A stretch of DNA of 64,000 nt, taken from contig NZ_FRBY01000002.1 in NCBI RefSeq assembly GCF_900142735.1, positions 434,001-498,000 of the forward strand. Direction: 5' to 3'. The position numbers and the translations under genes are program-made. Positions 45,718-54,521 of the stretch are shown piece after piece. This DNA is from Flavobacterium saccharophilum. GTDB lineage: Bacteria > Bacteroidota > Bacteroidia > Flavobacteriales > Flavobacteriaceae. Every line of letters starts with the position of its first letter. Within the stretch, counting starts at the first letter, position 1. Below the pieces are notes generated by a model, which saw only the letters and a list, made by a program, of their open reading frames with translations, was not told the origin of the DNA and ran no database searches.

Positions 45718-46554
45718 ATGACAGTACTTACGTTTACCCTGATTATGATTCTTGGCGCTTTTCTAGCAGGTTTTATTGGTTCATTATCAGGATTGGGAGG
45801 TGGTATCATTATTATTCCGCTTTTAACTGTCGTTTTAGGAGTTGATATTCATTATGCTATTGGTGCCGCTTTGGTTTCTGTAATTGCAACTTCATCTGGT
45901 TCTGCAGCAGCTTATGTTCGGGAAGGAATTACCAATATGCGTTTGGGAATTTTTCTTGAAATCGCCACTACAATTGGTGCCGTTTGCGGTGCTTTACTTT
46001 CCACTATTGCTCCTACTTCTTTCATCGCCGTTTTATTTGGGATGACTTTAATATTCTCAGCTATTAATTCTCTTCGAAAAAAAGAAGAACATATTGTTTT
46101 AGAATCAAGTCCGTTAGCAAAAAAACTAAGATTACAAGGCACTTATCCGTCACATGATGGCGAAGTTATCAGTTACGGAACAAAAAACGTTATTGGCGGT
46201 TTCAGTATGATGGGAATTGCCGGAATGATGTCGGGACTACTCGGAATTGGTTCCGGAGCTTTTAAAGTTATTGCTATGGATAATATTATGAAAATTCCAT
46301 TTAAGGTTTCAACTACAACCAGCAATTTTATGATGGGCGTTACCGCAATGGCAAGTTCTGTGATTTATATTCAGAAAGGTTATATCGAACCCGGAATTTG
46401 TATGCCGGTTGTTATTGGTGTTTTGTTTGGTGCTATGGCCGGAGCTAAAGTATTAGTGAAAACAAACCCTAAAAAACTCAGAATATTTTTTGCCTGCCTA
46501 ATTTTTGTATTGGCAGTAAATATGATTTATAATGGACTAAATGGAAAAATCTAA
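45718..46554 (+). CDS. TauE/SafE (TSUP) family membrane transporter
   Basis: A 278-residue protein with about eight helices. ATG 45718 is used; the frame extends to a TTG at 45709. The two inverted repeats have the motifs GFIGSLSGLGGGIIIIPLL and MGIAGMMSGLLGIGSGAFKVIAMD. TSUP members move sulfite, sulfoacetate or other organosulfur anions; the substrate here is unknown. It overlaps the DUF1634 gene by 14 bases, a pairing common in bacteria. Confidence 0.87.
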   Translation: MTVLTFTLIMILGAFLAGFIGSLSGLGGGIIIIPLLTVVLGVDIHYAIGAALVSVIATSSGSAAAYVREGITNMRLGIFLEIATTIGAVCGALLSTIAPTSFIAVLFGMTLIFSAINSLRKKEEHIVLESSPLAKKLRLQGTYPSHDGEVISYGTKNVIGGFSMMGIAGMMSGLLGIGSGAFKVIAMDNIMKIPFKVSTTTSNFMMGVTAMASSVIYIQKGYIEPGICMPVVIGVLFGAMAGAKVLVKTNPKKLRIFFACLIFVLAVNMIYNGLNGKI

Positions 46555-46948
46555 CAATATGCAGCAAGAAAAATTTGGAGAGAAAGATTTTCAAAACATA
46601 ATAGGTAATTTATTACGTTACGGTGTGTGGATTTCATTAGCAGTCGCTTTTATTGGTGGAATTGTCTATTTGATGGGACACAGCACAGATATTGAGAATT
46701 ACTCTGTATTTCATGAAAATGACCGAAACATATTTGAAGTAATTGGAGATATTTATAACGGTGTTGTTCAGGGAAAAGGGGAATCATTAATCTTCTTCGG
46801 AATCATTTTACTTTTTCTGACGCCTGTATTTCGTGTTTTGCTTTCTTTGTTTTCTTTCCTTCTGGAGAAAGATTATCTTTATGTTGTGATTACACTGATT
46901 GTTATCCTGATTATTTTGATCAGTGTTTCATTTGGGTTCTCCCATTAA
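46541..46948 (+). CDS. DUF1634 membrane protein, partner of the TSUP transporter
   Basis: A 135-residue protein with three hydrophobic segments (about 29-46, 86-108 and 112-133). The pattern LLRYGVWISLAVAFIGGIVYL and SLIFFGIILLFLTPVFRVL fits DUF1634. It overlaps the transporter gene, so it is translated with it and probably acts as a subunit. ATG 46559 is an alternative start. Confidence 0.82.
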   Translation: MEKSNNMQQEKFGEKDFQNIIGNLLRYGVWISLAVAFIGGIVYLMGHSTDIENYSVFHENDRNIFEVIGDIYNGVVQGKGESLIFFGIILLFLTPVFRVLLSLFSFLLEKDYLYVVITLIVILIILISVSFGFSH

Positions 46949-46954
46949 TAATTA

Positions 46955-47066
46955 CTATAGGCTGTAAGCTTTAAGCTATAGGCTTTCCCAAAAAGCTTAA
47001 AGCGTATTGCCTTAAAGCTTAGAGCAAAAAAAAAAACTTTGTGACTTCGTGCCTTCGTGGCAAAAA
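46955..47066. repeat. Repeat-rich intergenic stretch
   Basis: Several AAGCTTAAAG / CTTTAAGCT inverted copies (46968-47025) precede CTTTGTGACTTCGTGCCTTCG (47036 region), a sequence type frequent in flavobacterial intergenic DNA. No gene seen. Confidence 0.5.
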
Positions 47067-47075
47067 CCTAAAATT

Positions 47076-48095
47076 ATGGAAATAGGAATAGACAGTTTTG
47101 CTTCGGCAATGTACGGCAGCAACAATTTGAGTAGCGTTGATGCCATGGAACAGCTACTTCAAAGAGTCGAACTGGCCGATCAGGTTGGTCTGGATGTTTT
47201 TGGAATTGGGGAACATCATAAAAAAGAGTTTTTAGATTCGGCCACCGTGGTCATATTAAGTGCTGCTGCCGCGAGAACTAAAAACATCCGACTGGCAAGC
47301 GCTGTTTCGGTTTTAAGTGCTGCCGATCCGGTAAGAGTGTACCAAAGTTTTGCTACTTTGGATTTGATTTCAAAAGGTCGCGCCGAAATTGTGGTGGGCC
47401 GTGGATCTTCTATTGAAGCCTATCCCCTTTTTGGACATGATTTAAATGATTATGATGCCCTTTTTAAAGAGAAATTAGACTTACTGCTCAAAATACGAGA
47501 TAACGAATTTGTAACCTGGTCGGGAAAATTCCGTCCGGCTTTGAATAATCTTCCCGTTTATCCGAGGGCATTGCAGGAAAAACTGCCTATTTGGTTAGGC
47601 GTTGGAGGAACTCCTGAATCTTTTGTCAGAGCAGGATCGTTAGGTTTACCTTTGATGGTTGCTATAATTGGAGGACAGACACATCGTTTTCGCCCTTTAA
47701 TCGATTTATATCGTGAAGCGGGAAAAGCGGCTGGATATAAACCAGAAGAACTTAAAGTTGGTTTACACTCCCCAGGTTTTGTTGGAAGTACAACAGAAAA
47801 AGCCATAGACGAATATTATCCCGGTTATGCCGAACTTTGGACAAAACTAGGTTTAGAACGTGGTTGGCCACCTGTTACAAAAGCCAAATTTGATGGTTTA
47901 ATTGATGACGATGGTGTTTTAATTGTGGGAAGTCCGGAACGTGTTGTAGAGAAATTATTAAGACACAGCGAATCTTTGGGTGGCGTGGACCGATTTACTT
48001 TTCAGATGGACAACGCAGGATTAACGCACAAGCAATTAATGAATGCTATAGAATTGATTGGAACAAAAGTAATTCCTTTAATACATAAGGGTTAA
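47076..48095 (+). CDS. Luciferase-like (LLM class) flavin-dependent monooxygenase
   Basis: A 339-residue protein of the bacterial-luciferase superfamily. ATG 47076 is used; a GTG at 47049 in frame lies in repeat DNA. The TIM-barrel motifs are LADQVGLDVFGIGEHH, RIRLASAVSVL-like (NIRLASAVSVLSAADP) and GRAEIVVGRGS. It uses reduced flavin (FMNH2 or F420-type); substrate unknown. Single gene followed by a terminator. Confidence 0.87.
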   Translation: MEIGIDSFASAMYGSNNLSSVDAMEQLLQRVELADQVGLDVFGIGEHHKKEFLDSATVVILSAAAARTKNIRLASAVSVLSAADPVRVYQSFATLDLISKGRAEIVVGRGSSIEAYPLFGHDLNDYDALFKEKLDLLLKIRDNEFVTWSGKFRPALNNLPVYPRALQEKLPIWLGVGGTPESFVRAGSLGLPLMVAIIGGQTHRFRPLIDLYREAGKAAGYKPEELKVGLHSPGFVGSTTEKAIDEYYPGYAELWTKLGLERGWPPVTKAKFDGLIDDDGVLIVGSPERVVEKLLRHSESLGGVDRFTFQMDNAGLTHKQLMNAIELIGTKVIPLIHKG

Positions 48096-48190
48096 TTTTT
48101 GCCGAAGATTACACGGATTAAAAAGATTTTATTACGATACTAAACCTTTGAACCTTTGCCACTCTGCCCCTTTGAACCTATTAAATAAAA

Positions 48191-48217
48191 AAATCCGCCA
48201 ATTGGCGGATTTTTTTA
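48191..48217. terminator. Bidirectional terminator, LLM gene and siderophore receptor
   Basis: AAATCCGCCAA pairs directly with TTGGCGGATTT (48191-48212) and is followed by T residues; an A run lies on the other side. It serves the two convergent genes. Confidence 0.8.
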
Positions 48218-48233
48218 TTTAATCATTCGAAAA

Positions 48234-50654
48234 TTAGAATTTATAAGTTACCCCAACTCTAAAGTTTCTTGGTGCTTCAGTCTGCCAGTAGTAAGCAGAA
48301 AGCCACTCATAATAAGAACCACTGTAAAGGTATTTATCCAAAATATTGAAAACATTTGCTGTAACTTTTACTTTTCCTGTTTCATAAGATAAACCTCCGT
48401 CTAATTTAAAGTAAGATGGTAATTTTTGAAGTCCTGCACTCCACGTATCTGTTTGGCGACCATCAAGGAAAGTTCCTCCAATAGAAGCTCCAAAACCTTT
48501 AATTTTACCACTTTGAACTGTATAGTTCAACCAAGCGTTAGCTGTGTGTTTAGCGTAACCCGGTACCACATCTCCAACACTTATACTTCCAACATTAGAT
48601 TCTGTTACTACTGATTCTGTAAAGGCATAATTTGCGATCAAATTAAGACCATCTAATAATTTTCCTCTCACATCAAATTCAACACCTTCAGCTCTTTTTT
48701 CTCCCAAAACAATTTTAAAAGGATCGTTTGGTCCATTATTAGGATCTGCTGTAAGTTCATTTTGTTTTACAATTCGGTAAGCCGATAATGATGTATTCCA
48801 TGAACCATCAAACCAATCTTTTTTAATACCAAGTTCAAAGTTATTACCTGTTAATGGTTTGATAGGATCACCATTTTTAATAACGCCTGACTGTGGCGTA
48901 AAAGCCTGATCATATAATCCGTAGACCGCTAAACTTTCGTTTATAGAATAACTAACTCCCACACGAGGTGTAATATGACTATCTTCCTGTGTGTCTCCAT
49001 AGCTAGACTGGCTAATCCATGTATATCTTGCAGCAAGAGTTAATCTTAATTTGTTTTGAAAGAACCCAAGTTCATCCTGAACATATCCGGCTGCATACTC
49101 AGAAGTATAAATTCCGCCAGCTCTTTTGCTAAGAGGTGTCTCGTGGTCAAAAGCAGGAAAACCGTTAGATGGTGTACCGTAATTTGGATTATTTACATTG
49201 AATGGATTATCAACTGTATCAAGATCATGAGATTGTCCCCAATCTGCCATATAATCTTTACTTCCTAGATCTACTCCACCTAAAATCTTGTGACTTACAG
49301 ATCCTGTATTGAATTTTCCGTTTACAAATATTTGTCCTAGATACATATTACTTTCTGCATCCCAAATACCTACGTTACGAATAATTTCGCCAGCTTCCAG
49401 TGTTCCTTCCGGTACACCGTCATAATTTCTGTCCACAGGACCCGGACCTACAACACCTGGCCAAGAGCTGTACCCTTGTTGCAAATATTTAAAGTAAGAC
49501 GTTTGTGCAGTTAATTTCCAGTTATCATCAAACTTGTGTTCAAACATCAAATATCCACTGTGATCCTGAATATTAGTATCAGGCAATCCTGGCTGCGTCA
49601 TTGTGAATCCAACTGGTAAAGTTGCATATCCGCCTGATGCTGGTCCAAATACGTAGTAAGAACCTACCTCAGTCATATTAGCATACTGAAAGTTATATTC
49701 AGCAGTAATTTTTGTTCTATCATCTATTTGGTATGAAATTACCGGAGCGATCACATAACGATTATTGTGTTCAAATGCACGGTGAGAACCTTTGTTTTGA
49801 GCAGCACCATTGAATCTGTATAATAATTTTCCTTTTTTATCCAATTTACCATCAAGGTCAATACTAACTCTGTAAAAATCGTAGCTTCCACCAAGTACAG
49901 ATACCTCCCCTTTTGTCATTCCGGTTGGTTTTTTAGTCACCACATTGTAAAGTCCGCTTGGGTCTCCGCTTGAAAGCATGAATCCTGCTGGTCCTTTTAC
50001 GAATTCGATGTGATCTACAAAACTCATATCTTCTGTTAATGGTCCCCAGAAAGAAGAAACTACATTAAATCCGTTACGGAAAGCCTGAATTTGAGAACCA
50101 CGCATAGTAATATTCGTATACAAATCTCCCCAGTGCTCTAAACGTACAGCACCACTCACGTTACGAATAACACCATCACTCATACTCGTAATTTGCTGAT
50201 CTTTTAATGTCTGACCACTAATAATTTGTATGTTTTGAGGAATCTCTAAAACGGGAGTTTGAAGACGCAATGACAAAGAAGGTTTGTCTTGCTTGTATTT
50301 ATTTTTTGTAATAACAACTTCATCCAGATCTTCCTGGCTTTCAGAAAGTGAGAAGCTTTTATTTGTAGTTTGTTTCGATTTTACCACAATATTGTCTTCA
50401 ACTGGCTGAATTCCGACAGAATGAATGCTAATTACATAACTACCTGGTTTTACATTCTTAATTTCATATTGTCCATATGAATTGGTAACAGCAGTATATT
50501 TAGTGCCTTTAAGAGCAACTGCAATATTTTCTGCAGGAATATTTCCACTTAAGGTAACTTTTCCTGTTACTTTCCCTAATTCTTGACTCATCATACTTAA
50601 TGAGCTCAAAAACAGCATATAAAAGAAGACTTTTTTGATAGTATTTATATTCAT
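48234..50654 (-). CDS. TonB-dependent siderophore receptor
   Basis: An 806-residue outer-membrane receptor. The promoter at 50682-50712 would start transcription near 50675, downstream of an in-frame ATG at 50684, so ATG 50654 (MNINTIKKVF) is chosen; it directly precedes the signal peptide. A carboxypeptidase-like domain (~residues 25-105) is followed by the plug (LEIPQNIQIISGQTLKDQQI, MRGSQIQAFRNGF) and a barrel ending FRVGVTYKF. PTGMTKGEVSVLGGSYDF is typical of ferric siderophore receptors (FhuA/FoxA group). No Fur box was identified with confidence. Confidence 0.88.
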   Translation of the reverse strand: MNINTIKKVFFYMLFLSSLSMMSQELGKVTGKVTLSGNIPAENIAVALKGTKYTAVTNSYGQYEIKNVKPGSYVISIHSVGIQPVEDNIVVKSKQTTNKSFSLSESQEDLDEVVITKNKYKQDKPSLSLRLQTPVLEIPQNIQIISGQTLKDQQITSMSDGVIRNVSGAVRLEHWGDLYTNITMRGSQIQAFRNGFNVVSSFWGPLTEDMSFVDHIEFVKGPAGFMLSSGDPSGLYNVVTKKPTGMTKGEVSVLGGSYDFYRVSIDLDGKLDKKGKLLYRFNGAAQNKGSHRAFEHNNRYVIAPVISYQIDDRTKITAEYNFQYANMTEVGSYYVFGPASGGYATLPVGFTMTQPGLPDTNIQDHSGYLMFEHKFDDNWKLTAQTSYFKYLQQGYSSWPGVVGPGPVDRNYDGVPEGTLEAGEIIRNVGIWDAESNMYLGQIFVNGKFNTGSVSHKILGGVDLGSKDYMADWGQSHDLDTVDNPFNVNNPNYGTPSNGFPAFDHETPLSKRAGGIYTSEYAAGYVQDELGFFQNKLRLTLAARYTWISQSSYGDTQEDSHITPRVGVSYSINESLAVYGLYDQAFTPQSGVIKNGDPIKPLTGNNFELGIKKDWFDGSWNTSLSAYRIVKQNELTADPNNGPNDPFKIVLGEKRAEGVEFDVRGKLLDGLNLIANYAFTESVVTESNVGSISVGDVVPGYAKHTANAWLNYTVQSGKIKGFGASIGGTFLDGRQTDTWSAGLQKLPSYFKLDGGLSYETGKVKVTANVFNILDKYLYSGSYYEWLSAYYWQTEAPRNFRVGVTYKF

Positions 50655-50681
50655 TTTGAATAAGGTGTTAAATTTATGGTG

Positions 50682-50712
50682 CAAAAGTAAGTGCTAAAGT
50701 TGTGTTATCCAA
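50682..50712 (-). promoter_or_regulatory. Promoter of the siderophore receptor
   Basis: On the - strand, TTG (50712-50710) and TACTTTTG (50689-50682) are separated by 20 bases, a full match to the -33/-7 model. It decides the translation start of the gene: ATG 50684 would lie within the promoter. Confidence 0.7.
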
Positions 50713-50788
50713 ATTATTTTTACTTATTCTAAATAAGAAAAAGATCTCTGTTTTTAAAAAAGAACACAAATAACTGATAACCAATAAA

Positions 50789-50816
50789 AAAGGCTATTTC
50801 AAAAGAAACAGCCTTT
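50789..50816 (-). terminator. Terminator closing PUL 2
   Basis: AAAGGCTATTTC and GAAACAGCCTTT pair with one mismatch and a four-base loop; an A run before it gives T residues on the - strand, 78 bases after the last GH43 stop. Confidence 0.7.
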
Positions 50817-50893
50817 CATTAAATATTTTACATTCTAAATAGCAACAGCAATACTGAAACTGATAATTTAAGTTAAATTAACATAAGTGATTT

Positions 50894-51874
50894 TTATTCA
50901 TTTTTCAAAAAAATAAAACTACCCGAATCGGCCTTTAATGCTTTTCCATCAAAATCAATTGAAATGATTCCGGTTTTTCTTGGCGAAACTGTGCTTTCAT
51001 TAAAATGGGTATGCAAAACATAGTGCATTTTATTGTTTTTATCCCAGAAGACATCGCCATGTCCTATACCATTCTGTTTTACATTTTTTCTACTGATTAT
51101 TGGACTGTCAGCCGACTTTTCCCAAGGTCCGTATGGACTTTTACTTGTCGCATAGCCAACTGCATAATCAGGATTTCTAAAATCATTTGCTGAATAAATC
51201 AGATAATACAAACCATCGTGTTTTAAAACCGTAGGGCCTTCTGTAACGGGCCAGTCTGTATTTTGAGTATTTTCCCAGGGCAAAGTGCCGGAAATGCATT
51301 CGGTCAAAGTTTCGGGTTTAATGCTTTGAAGATCGTCATTTATTTCGGCTACAAAAATTCGGTTTCCTTTTGTCAATCTTACGTGATACAAATATTTTTT
51401 CCCATCTTCATCAATAAAAATAAACGGATCAATTTGATTTCCTGTTTCAATAATTGGCTTTTGAGATTCATTTTTAAAGGGCCCCAACGGACTATTGCTG
51501 CTGGCAACGGCAATATTTTCATTGGCCGTGTAAATCATGTAAAACTTGTTGTTATACTTTAAAATCTGCGGTGCCCAAAAACCTTTGTCACCAAAAGCAT
51601 CACCTTTCTTTAAAGCCAGTCCATTTTGAGAACCAGCCGGGCCTTCCCATTTTTGTAAATCGGATGATTTATAAACCATAAATCCTTGTCCGTTTAATGG
51701 CGTTTCTCCTCCGGTGGTTCCGTATAAATAATAAGTTCCGCTATCATAAAATATAGTCGGGTCTGCTAAAAGAATATTCTTTTGCTGAGGCTCTACTTTT
51801 TTTGTAGGATTATTTTCCTGAGAACAGCACACGAAAATGCATAACGAACTTACTAGGGTTAATATTTTTTTCAT
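50894..51874 (-). CDS. GH43-family glycosidase lipoprotein
   Basis: A 326-residue lipoprotein (signal MKKILTLVSSLCIFVCC). ATG 51874 is chosen; an upstream in-frame ATG at 51940 would run through a palindromic repeat. The five-bladed propeller catalytic residues are visible: Asp in LLADPTIFYDSGTYYLYG, Asp in NQIDPFIFIDEDGKKYLYH, and Glu in VTEGPTVLKHDGLYYLIY. GH43 enzymes release arabinose or xylose. Last gene of PUL 2. Confidence 0.85.
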   Translation of the reverse strand: MKKILTLVSSLCIFVCCSQENNPTKKVEPQQKNILLADPTIFYDSGTYYLYGTTGGETPLNGQGFMVYKSSDLQKWEGPAGSQNGLALKKGDAFGDKGFWAPQILKYNNKFYMIYTANENIAVASSNSPLGPFKNESQKPIIETGNQIDPFIFIDEDGKKYLYHVRLTKGNRIFVAEINDDLQSIKPETLTECISGTLPWENTQNTDWPVTEGPTVLKHDGLYYLIYSANDFRNPDYAVGYATSKSPYGPWEKSADSPIISRKNVKQNGIGHGDVFWDKNNKMHYVLHTHFNESTVSPRKTGIISIDFDGKALKADSGSFIFLKNE

Positions 51875-51912
51875 TTTTATTTTTTTAGATGTGTTAATGA
51901 GACTTTTAAGAA

Positions 51913-51943
51913 CCTTTGGCAAAGTTTTGAACTTTGCCAAAGG
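51913..51943. repeat. Palindrome CCTTTGGCAAAGTT / AACTTTGCCAAAGG
   Basis: A perfect 14-bp inverted repeat with a three-base loop upstream of the GH43 gene. Its core CAAAGTTT..AAACTTTG also occurs in the centre of the element at 54312-54515. Confidence 0.75.
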
Positions 51944-52021
51944 TCTGCGCGCTTAATCTTTGTCAAATTCCTTGCATGTTCCTAAGCTCTTCAGAATGAC
52001 AGTCGCCCTCACATCTCTCAT

Positions 52022-52059
52022 TTTTCTAATTATCCAATTATCTAATTATCTAATTATAA
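52022..52059. repeat. CTAATTATC direct repeats at the epimerase gene end
   Basis: Three to four imperfect copies of CTAATTATC end at the stop of the aldose epimerase gene. The same motif occurs at 27974 and 59360-59424. Confidence 0.55.
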
Positions 52060-53235
52060 TTACTTCACAGAAAACTGATAATAAGAAACCGTATGGTATT
52101 TTTGTCCCGGTTTCAAAACAATTGGCGCAAATTTTGGCTGATTTGGAGCGTCTGGAAAATGTTGTGTTTCTAAGGCAAATGCGGTTCTAAAATCGTCTTT
52201 GGCTCCCGATTTAAAAGTGTTTTTAGACTGCATGAAATTCCCGCTATAAAACTGTAAACCAGGTTCTTGGGTATATATATCAAGCGTAATTCCCGACTTA
52301 TCACCCGAAATTGTAGCTGCATGATTCAGATCCTTTTTCTTTGTACCGTTTAAGACATAATTATGATCATAGCCTTTTCCGAATTTCAATTGTTCATCCT
52401 TGGTTTCAATTCTTTCGCCAATAGTATGTTTTGAAGTAAAATCGAAAGCCGTATTTTTAACCGATTTTAATTCGCCTGAAGGAATTAAACCTTCATCAAC
52501 TGGCGTAAATTCATTAGCATAAATCTGAAGTTCGTGATTTAGAATTGAACCGCTTCCTTCTCCATTCAAATTAAAAAAAGCATGATTCGTTAAATTCACC
52601 AAAGTCGTTTTATCCGTCGTTGCTTCATACTCCATCTTAATGGTTTGATCCGCTTCAATTGTGTACGTCACTTTTACCGTTAAATTCCCAGGAAAACCTT
52701 GCTCTCCGTCTGGAGAAATATAACTAAAAACCAAAGTGTTTTCATTCGTTTTATTGACATCCCAAACCACATCCTGAAACCCTTTTATACCGCCGTGCAA
52801 AGCATTTTTCCCATTGTTTAAAGGTATCTGGTATTGTTTTCCCTCTAAAGTAAACTTCCCTTTTGCAATACGGTTTCCAACACGACCGATAGTTGCTCCA
52901 AAATAAGGTTCCGTTGAAGTTTTAAAGCCTTTTGCGCTGTTCATTCCCACTACAACATCGGTTTGTTTTCCGTTTTTATCGGCAACCCAAAGGCCAATTA
53001 ATCTTCCTCCGTAATTGGTGAAAGCTGCTTTTATTCCTTTGTTTTCAATCCAATATAAATTGACATTTTTTCCATCAATTAGAGTGTCGAAATTTTTAGT
53101 TTCTAAAACGGCTTTAACCGAGTCTGTTTTTATTTCAGAAGTTGTTTCAGAAGATGGAACTTCTTTTTTATTTTCTTTACAATTAAATTGAAAAAGTGCC
53201 AGCAAAACAACCGCTGCTATTTGAATATTTTTCAT
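52060..53235 (-). CDS. Aldose 1-epimerase (galactose mutarotase) lipoprotein
   Basis: A 391-residue exported mutarotase; lipoprotein signal ends FQFNC (Cys19). The catalytic His lies in NLTNHAFFNLNGEGSG and the catalytic Glu in FALETQHFPDAPN. It interconverts alpha and beta sugar anomers, here probably arabinose, galactose or xylose released by PUL enzymes in the periplasm. Lies between two GH43 genes with a 21-base gap to the upstream one. Confidence 0.92.
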   Translation of the reverse strand: MKNIQIAAVVLLALFQFNCKENKKEVPSSETTSEIKTDSVKAVLETKNFDTLIDGKNVNLYWIENKGIKAAFTNYGGRLIGLWVADKNGKQTDVVVGMNSAKGFKTSTEPYFGATIGRVGNRIAKGKFTLEGKQYQIPLNNGKNALHGGIKGFQDVVWDVNKTNENTLVFSYISPDGEQGFPGNLTVKVTYTIEADQTIKMEYEATTDKTTLVNLTNHAFFNLNGEGSGSILNHELQIYANEFTPVDEGLIPSGELKSVKNTAFDFTSKHTIGERIETKDEQLKFGKGYDHNYVLNGTKKKDLNHAATISGDKSGITLDIYTQEPGLQFYSGNFMQSKNTFKSGAKDDFRTAFALETQHFPDAPNQPKFAPIVLKPGQKYHTVSYYQFSVK

Positions 53236-53256
53236 TTTGATGATTTTAAAATGTTT

Positions 53257-54285
53257 TTATTTTGATGGAATAGCCAATTGCGTTTCTTCGCTTACCGGTT
53301 CGCCCAAAACTGGAAATCCGTTTGCATCCCAGTTGATTTTTTGCATTCTTGGTGATCTTTTATCACCGCATCCTTCACCCGGATTTGAATTAGCGTGATA
53401 CAAAATCCAGTCTTCTTTTCCATCTGGAGATTTAAAAAACGAATTATGCCCCGGTGCGTACACTTTGTTTTCTTCTGATTGCTTGAAAATAGGCTCCTCA
53501 GCTTTTTTCCAGGCATTTGCATCTAATAAATTATCGCCGCCATTGAAGCTTAATAACCCCAATGCATAGAAATCTGTCCAACAGCCGCTGGCCGAAAACA
53601 CTATGAAAATTTTATCCCTATTTTGTAAAAACTGCGGGCCTTCGTTAACATTTACCTGAGGCGGATTTACAGGGTCATTCAGTGCTCCGTGCGTTTCCCA
53701 CCCATGTGTTGGGGAAGAAATTAAAACACGATCCCCTTCAATTTCAAGTGGATTTTTCATCTTGGCGATGTAAATATTCTGCTGTCCGTTTGTGTCGCCT
53801 TCCCAGCCTGCCCAAATCATGTACAGCTGTTTTTTGTATTCAAATACATTTCCGTCAATGGCCCATTTATCCGTTTTTGCGGCAATTTTTCCTTTAAATT
53901 CCCATTTTCCTTTAAACGGATCTGATGCTTTATTTTCTAAAACATACATACGATGGTTGTTGTTATCGCCATTATCTGCGGCGAAATAAGCGTACCATTT
54001 TCCGTTAATAATATGAAATTCCGGCGCCCATATTTCTGCCGAATAATCGGTTCCTTTTGGAGCTTCCCAAATCGTTTTGCTTTGAGCATTTTTTAAATCA
54101 GACAAATCTTTGGTTTTCCATAAAACCAATCTGTTTCCCAGTGTATTAGTATAGTAATAATAGCCTTTGTAGTATGTACTGTAAGGGTCTGCGCCCGAAG
54201 GCAAAAGCGGATTCGAGAATGTTTTTTGCTGCGAATATCCAGCAGAAACAATCATTAGCAAAAAGAGAATTAAGTACTTTTTCAT
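53257..54285 (-). CDS. GH43-family arabinosidase/arabinanase
   Basis: A 342-residue secreted enzyme, signal ending SAGYSQ. The catalytic Asp lies in SGADPYSTYYKGYYYYTN, the second Asp in KWAIDGNVFEYKKQLYM and the Glu in VNEGPQFLQNRDKIFI. PSGADPY and the APGHNSFFKSPDGKEDWILYHA stretch suggest the subfamily with exo-arabinanase and arabinofuranosidase members. Separated from the GH2 gene upstream by a 204-bp palindromic element. Confidence 0.85.
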   Translation of the reverse strand: MKKYLILFLLMIVSAGYSQQKTFSNPLLPSGADPYSTYYKGYYYYTNTLGNRLVLWKTKDLSDLKNAQSKTIWEAPKGTDYSAEIWAPEFHIINGKWYAYFAADNGDNNNHRMYVLENKASDPFKGKWEFKGKIAAKTDKWAIDGNVFEYKKQLYMIWAGWEGDTNGQQNIYIAKMKNPLEIEGDRVLISSPTHGWETHGALNDPVNPPQVNVNEGPQFLQNRDKIFIVFSASGCWTDFYALGLLSFNGGDNLLDANAWKKAEEPIFKQSEENKVYAPGHNSFFKSPDGKEDWILYHANSNPGEGCGDKRSPRMQKINWDANGFPVLGEPVSEETQLAIPSK

Positions 54286-54311
54286 TTTTATTTTTTTATT
54301 GTTTGGCGTGT

Positions 54312-54515
54312 TTTAAACACATAGGGACATAGTTTTTCTTTGTCCGAAAAAGGCGTTTCACTTGTTTTAAAAAACATAGCTTTACGGGAAGCTTTGTCAA
54401 AGTTTTAAACTTTGACAAAGCTGTCTTACGCAGGAATACGTAATGCTATGTGTAGAAACTAGTTTCTTCTACCTTATTTTTCAACACTAAAATCCTATGT
54501 TCCTATGTGTTTAAA
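54312..54515. mobile_element. 204-bp nested palindromic (MITE-like) element
   Basis: Outer arms TTTAAACACATAGGGACATAG (54312-54332) and 54495-54515 match at 20 of 21 bases as inverted repeats. Inside are the arms ACATAGCTTTACG (54374-54386) / 54439-54451 (12 of 13) and a central AGCTTTGTCAAAGTTT palindrome (54390-54422). It has no open frame and sits between two PUL genes. No target duplication was established. Confidence 0.65.
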
Positions 54516-54521
54516 AAAATC

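Noticed and set aside
47049..47075. GTG start for the LLM monooxygenase
   Set aside because: The added residues are encoded by a dispersed intergenic repeat; ATG 47076 fits the family start.
50655..50684. Upstream ATG of the siderophore receptor
   Set aside because: It lies at the -7 promoter box, upstream of the predicted transcription start, and precedes the signal peptide by ten unneeded residues.
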